Origin: Eshraghiella sp051880035
Lineage (GTDB): Bacteria > Bacillota > Clostridia > Lachnospirales > Lachnospiraceae
Reading direction: 5' to 3'
DNA length: 18,731 nt
Assembly (NCBI GenBank): GCA_051880035.1
Contig: JBJENE010000015.1
Coordinates: forward strand, 1 to 18,731
Shown here: positions 15,352 through 18,731 of the stretch, one piece after another
Layout of the letters: every line of letters starts with the position of its first letter
Numbering within the stretch: position 1 is the first letter of the stretch
The notes under the pieces: model-generated
What the model saw: the letters and a program-made list of their open reading frames with translations, nothing else
What the model was told of the DNA's origin: nothing
The model's database searches: none
Program-made: the position numbers and the translations under genes

Positions 15352-15806
15352 ATGATTATAAATGATTTACTCGAAAAAGAGAATATGTCGAGATATCGTT
15401 TAAGCAAAGAAAGCGGGGGCGCAATGACAACTATTACAGATGTTCTTTTGAGACATTTAAGAGCAACACTTGCCATCATGTGAAGGACCTGGGCGATATT
15501 GATTTTATTATCGAAACCCTTGAGACGGATGAAATACGGAGGCTTTATGAGCGCAAATGGTATAGAGAAGCATTATATCTGTTGGCAATGATTGACTATT
15601 TATCCAGAATTAACAGTTTGCCTATTTGCACAAATTATAATGATATTCGTTCTCAGAAGCTTGAAAAACTATATTTTCCTGCGAGTGTAGTTGTTTCATA
15701 TGCGGCAACCGGAGATGCAAGTATTAAAGAAAAAGCACTTGCGAATGCAATACCTGAATTTATACGATTTAATATTGTAGAGAGCGAGGTGCGAAATGTC
15801 TGCTGA
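15352..15806 (+). pseudogene. Broken XRE-type helix-turn-helix regulator with C-terminal domain (probable antitoxin-like)
   Basis: The gene starts well: GGAGGG, then MIINDLLEKENMSRYRLSKESG, an XRE-like N-terminus. After TTITDV the frame goes out and stops at TGA 15481. In another frame the sequence continues from about 15444 as SFETFKSNTCHHVKDLGDIDF and then the rest of a 120-residue domain (IIETLETDEIRRLYERKWYREALYLLAMIDYLSRI..., ending EVRNVC at 15806). In intact relatives, as recalled, about 35-40 residues lie between these parts: the second half of the helix-turn-helix and a linker. So an internal deletion that also shifted the frame, or a deliberate two-part arrangement, has removed them. 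The C-terminal part could still be made from a GTG at 15480. Confidence 0.75.
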
Positions 15807-15894
15807 GATTTTGAAAGCTGCCAAGGCAGAAAAAGCAAAAATAAATAGATATAATAATAAAGATGCAAGCCGGTATTTAGAGAAAAAAGAATAA
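15796..15894 (+). CDS. Small ORF, 32 codons, overlapping the end of the broken regulator
   Basis: An ORF from ATG 15796 to TAA 15894 overlaps the regulator end by 11 bases. GAGG lies 6 bases upstream, a good site for translational coupling. The product starts MSAEILKAAKAEKAK and is Lys- and Glu-rich, probably one helix. Relatives of the upstream gene often have a partner gene at this place, for instance an AbiEii-type nucleotidyltransferase, as recalled; this ORF could be the remaining N-terminus of such a partner. No function can be given, and it may not be expressed. Confidence 0.4.
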   Translation: MSAEILKAAKAEKAKINRYNNKDASRYLEKKE

Positions 15895-15944
15895 ATAAAA
15901 ATCCCTTGCATAGAATGTACAAACAGCCATGCAGGGAGAATTTA

Positions 15945-16076
15945 TTGAAAGGATATATTGAAGAAAGAGCGATTCAACTGGCGGAGTATATAGTGGAGTA
16001 CGGGGCAACGGTAAGGCAGGCTGCCAAGAACTTCGGCATCAGTAAAAGCACCGTACATGCGGAGGTAACAATATAG
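15945..16076 (+). pseudogene. Truncated SpoIIID-like sporulation regulator fragment
   Basis: From TTG at 15945, 43 codons read LKGYIEERAIQLAEYIVEY, then GATVRQAAKNFGISKSTVHA and a stop at TAG 16076. This matches the N-terminal half of SpoIIID, a small DNA-binding protein of the mother cell: the first helices and the complete helix-turn-helix (TVRQAAKNFGISKSTVH). A complete SpoIIID is about 85-95 residues; the conserved part after the recognition helix (VTERLPEINP type) is missing and replaced by VTI and a stop. GGGAG lies 9 bases before the TTG, and its sequence is partly in a hairpin (15903-15911 with 15929-15936). It is probably a remnant of a moved or duplicated gene. Confidence 0.75.
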
Positions 16077-16128
16077 AACGGAAGAAGAGGAAGGTTGTTT
16101 GGGTGGTTGAATAGGAATTATGTAGAGG

Positions 16129-16159
16129 CACTCTCAGGTGGAAATCTGGGAGTGTTTTT
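16129..16159 (+). terminator. Rho-independent terminator upstream of the nuclease gene
   Basis: CACTCTCAG (16129-16137) pairs with CTGGGAGTG (16146-16154), with one T-G wobble, an 8-base loop and five Ts (16155-16159). It separates the broken genes from the downstream pair. Confidence 0.8.
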
Positions 16160-16167
16160 GGTATAAT
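16139..16167 (+). promoter_or_regulatory. Extended -10 promoter of the nuclease gene, overlapping a terminator
   Basis: A perfect TATAAT (16162-16167) is preceded by TG at the extended position, and TGGAAA (16139-16144) lies 17 bases upstream as a weak -35 box. The promoter overlaps the terminator stem and its T-tract. Transcription would begin near 16174 and give the downstream gene a leader of about 50 bases. Confidence 0.5.
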
Positions 16168-16224
16168 AGAAAAAGTTAGTAAGATAAAAATAGCAAAGTG
16201 TCAAATAAAAAGGAGGTAGAGTTT

Positions 16225-17742
16225 TTGGATAGAACGTATGATAAGGATGCAATTCAAGCAATTGTAGATGAGTATAGATTATCGGAAATACAGTCAGAGG
16301 CAGAAGTTCGTTCAAAACTCATTATTCCGCTGATGGAAGCATTAGGGTATTCGTCCCAATTACGGGGTGAGGAGTTTCCGGTATATGGATATGGTGGTAG
16401 AGAAGCACTTAGAGCGAAAGATGCAGATTTCGTGTTTTTTATGGATAAATCCTTTGGAAAACATAGAACAAATACCCAAGCAAATAAAGAATGGGTTAGA
16501 GAACATAGTCTTTTGATTGTAGAGGCAAAGAAACCAGGGCAAATGCCAGAAGATATGGGACAGGCCCAGTTTTATACAATGTGGACAAAAGCTATAGCAT
16601 ATGTTGAAACGGACGGAGAAGATTTTAGAGCTTACTTTTTTAACCCAGTATCAGTGGATTATGAAATTATCAACTCGAAAGTAGAGGACTTACCTAATAA
16701 ATCAGAACTATGGAGTATATCATATGAGAAGCTACTCTCAATAAAAGAAAATGGACAAGAAGTAGGAAATGTTGACTCGAAATTTAGAGTTATGGAGGAA
16801 CATTCATATCAAATTATTACAGAAGATTCAGAATTAACTCTTCCGAATGAAACATTAACATATGTTAGAAATTGTATGGGCAAAAATGCTGAAGGATTAA
16901 CGAATGTTCAACTAGTGAGTAGGTTTTTAAATATAACCAATTCTATGCTTCAAAATGATATACGCTATGGAATACCAACTTATATGATTGATATTCCAAG
17001 AGCAGTATATAAGGCAAAGTTATATATTGACAATATGATTTTTCCGCTGACTATTGGTGAAGTTACTGAGTATTATTGCAATGATATGACAAGATATTTG
17101 TTTACAAGTCACTATATTGACATTGACATACTGTATTCAAATCATGAATTAATTAATTTTGAAATAGGTTATCATATTCTAGATAAACGTGTATCTGAAA
17201 GATTGAATAACTTTGAATTGGTTAGAAAATGCCTTGATTCGGGTGAAGTTAGAGTTGCTATTGATGATGAACAGGGATTACAGATGGTATGTCCTTCTGG
17301 TCATCCAGGAAAGATGTGGACAAGCAAACAGCATGTAAAAACAATGTTTGAATTTTGGCTATCAGGAATGAATAAATTGAAAGCAATAGAAAATTATTAC
17401 GAAATTCAATTCGACTTAAAATATATATCAGATTCTAATGAATTGAACGAATTGTACGACGCTATTGATTTTGTATATGATGGAATAATGCTTCAAGAAA
17501 ATTGTGAAATAACATTACCAGGAGATCTGTTTGATGAAGATTTTGAAATTGAGGAGCCAGTATTATTTGAGGAGAATAAAGATATACCTCTTCCGGATAG
17601 AGTTATACAAGGTGTTGTGTTTAGGCCATATAGGAGTGCATGGTTGCCAAGTAAAGTAAAATTTTCCGGAAAAGTTGAGACGGATATCGTTCGAATTCCT
17701 GGATGCTGTGAATATAGAATAGTTGATTTGGAAGAAGTCTAA
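16225..17742 (+). CDS. Stand-alone PD-(D/E)XK nuclease with HsdR N-terminal-type domain
   Basis: From TTG at 16225 (GGAGG 8 bases upstream) the protein has 505 residues; a GTG at 16198 would add 9 but lacks a ribosome binding site. The first about 160 residues resemble the HSDR_N domain of type I restriction R subunits. It has Glu27 in EVRSKLIIPLMEALGY, Asp68 in KDADFVFF, Glu100-x-Lys102 in LLIVEAKKPG, and Gln113-xxx-Tyr117 (QAQFY), matching the E, D, ExK and QxxxY motifs of this nuclease fold. Metal-dependent DNA cleavage is therefore likely. No Walker or helicase motif is present; the remaining 340 residues are of unknown fold. The gene is more AT-rich than the left part and is followed directly by an unknown gene. 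Confidence 0.75.
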   Translation: MDRTYDKDAIQAIVDEYRLSEIQSEAEVRSKLIIPLMEALGYSSQLRGEEFPVYGYGGREALRAKDADFVFFMDKSFGKHRTNTQANKEWVREHSLLIVEAKKPGQMPEDMGQAQFYTMWTKAIAYVETDGEDFRAYFFNPVSVDYEIINSKVEDLPNKSELWSISYEKLLSIKENGQEVGNVDSKFRVMEEHSYQIITEDSELTLPNETLTYVRNCMGKNAEGLTNVQLVSRFLNITNSMLQNDIRYGIPTYMIDIPRAVYKAKLYIDNMIFPLTIGEVTEYYCNDMTRYLFTSHYIDIDILYSNHELINFEIGYHILDKRVSERLNNFELVRKCLDSGEVRVAIDDEQGLQMVCPSGHPGKMWTSKQHVKTMFEFWLSGMNKLKAIENYYEIQFDLKYISDSNELNELYDAIDFVYDGIMLQENCEITLPGDLFDEDFEIEEPVLFEENKDIPLPDRVIQGVVFRPYRSAWLPSKVKFSGKVETDIVRIPGCCEYRIVDLEEV

Positions 17743-18731
17743 ATGAAGGATAAAGATTGGTTGTTTTCATCGGATGAATACATATGTGATTTAAGAACAG
17801 TTGCAGTGTTGGTTCAAGATGGAAAGATTTTGGTGCAACGCAAAGGTGAGAGAATGATAGATGTATTTGAATGTGATTTTAAGGATAAATTGTGCTATTC
17901 GGAGTTCATAGAATTAAATACTATGAGCAACTTGAAAAAATGGTTAGCATATGATTTGTGCGCGAAAACAGATGCGGATATTGTATTAAGAAATGATAAA
18001 GAACTTCTAGAAAAATTGAATTGGGATAATAACTGGATTGATGCGATATTTCCAATTAGACAGATATTGTATACGCTGTTTAAAACTATATGTATTTCTA
18101 TAGGAGAAAAAGAAAGGTACCAAGATAAGGAAAATTGGATAGAACTGTTAAATGAAAATAATTTAGAGGTGATGTTAAAGAATAAGGGAATACGTGAAAC
18201 TCAGAAATGGATAACAGTATTTTGTGTACAAATAGAAAGATATGCTAGAAATGTTAATACTATTGGAAATTATATGCCATGTCCAGATGGTGAATATAAT
18301 AAAATAAAAGGATGGTTAGGGAAATGGCATTACAATGATAGAATAGACTTGCTTTTCACAGATATCTTAAATCCAGAAATTAACGGAAAAGGGAAAAATC
18401 TTATTTCTAATGAAAAAAGAGAAAATTGGAAACAGTGGTTTGAGGAAAAAGAGACGGATGTTTGCTTAGATATTATTTTAAAGAATTGTAGTGAGTTAAA
18501 GAAATTTGGATGTTTGAAAAAAAGTGTTTTTGATAAAAAGCAATTAGAGGAACTTCCTAACTATCTACTGGTAGCTAATAATTTAATTGTAAGCAGAAGG
18601 GAGTTGTTAAAAAGGAAAATGGTAGAAGTTAAATTTTACGATAAGGCAGATGATAACTTGCTTAAATTTGCAGTTATTATTGTGTCAGACGGCACATTGT
18701 GGGAGGTACAAACCGCACTTTGTTTTCGGTG
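17743..18731 (+). CDS. Unknown protein coupled to the nuclease gene (3' part outside window)
   Basis: The ATG at 17743 follows the nuclease stop without a gap (TAAATG), so translation is probably coupled. The frame stays open for 329 codons to the window edge. Residues 15-33 (CDLRTVAVLVQDGKILVQR) resemble the first strand pair of Nudix hydrolases, but no Nudix box follows. Residues 170-240, with VNTIGNYMPCPDGEYNKIKG and EKRENWKQWFEEKE, resemble a helical domain seen in many uncharacterised clostridial proteins. Near residues 293-313, MVEVKFYDKADDNLLKFAVI again resembles a Nudix N-terminus. No function is assigned. It is strongly AT-rich like the nuclease gene and is likely its partner. Confidence 0.7.
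   Translation, partial: MKDKDWLFSSDEYICDLRTVAVLVQDGKILVQRKGERMIDVFECDFKDKLCYSEFIELNTMSNLKKWLAYDLCAKTDADIVLRNDKELLEKLNWDNNWIDAIFPIRQILYTLFKTICISIGEKERYQDKENWIELLNENNLEVMLKNKGIRETQKWITVFCVQIERYARNVNTIGNYMPCPDGEYNKIKGWLGKWHYNDRIDLLFTDILNPEINGKGKNLISNEKRENWKQWFEEKETDVCLDIILKNCSELKKFGCLKKSVFDKKQLEELPNYLLVANNLIVSRRELLKRKMVEVKFYDKADDNLLKFAVIIVSDGTLWEVQTALCFR

Overview
The window looks like chromosomal DNA from a spore-forming, anaerobic Bacillota of the Clostridia, most like Lachnospiraceae. The reasons are a SpoVT regulator and a SpoIIID remnant, strong AGGAGG ribosome binding sites, TTGACA/TATAAT-type promoters, an FucO-type iron dehydrogenase and a moderately AT-rich composition. This placement rests on recognised protein families, not on a marker gene.

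Left part (1-5116): the start of a Phd/YefM antitoxin gene (minus strand) has a promoter overlapped by an 11-bp-arm palindrome. Then come spoVT with a terminator, a three-gene ABC importer operon of the TrpXYZ type (lipoprotein, permease, ATPase) with its own promoter and terminator, a flavodoxin-fold NAD(P)H oxidoreductase, and a Cu/Zn superoxide dismutase without a signal peptide.

Middle (5119-15235): a large beta-helical lipoprotein with a carbohydrate-binding-domain-like repeat, an orphan hypA, and fucO in the opposite direction. A TetR regulator/ABC ATPase/ABC permease efflux operon follows, with an operator made of three TCGGTYAA half-sites. Next is a 360-bp gene-free block holding two near-identical 132-bp tandem repeats and a 124-nt hairpin element. 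After it lie a FabG-like reductase, a divergent ArsB/SLC13-type transporter and an ABC-F ATPase.

Right part (15237-18731): this looks like an accessory or insertion region. It starts with broken genes: an XRE-type regulator that has lost an internal segment and its frame, a 32-codon ORF overlapping its end, and a SpoIIID gene cut off just after its helix-turn-helix. After a terminator comes a more AT-rich two-gene unit: a stand-alone PD-(D/E)XK nuclease with an HsdR N-terminal-type active site and no helicase, and a directly abutting unknown gene that runs off the window. This pair is the best candidate for an undescribed defence-type system, but the sequence shows only the nuclease motif and the gene coupling; the role is inference.
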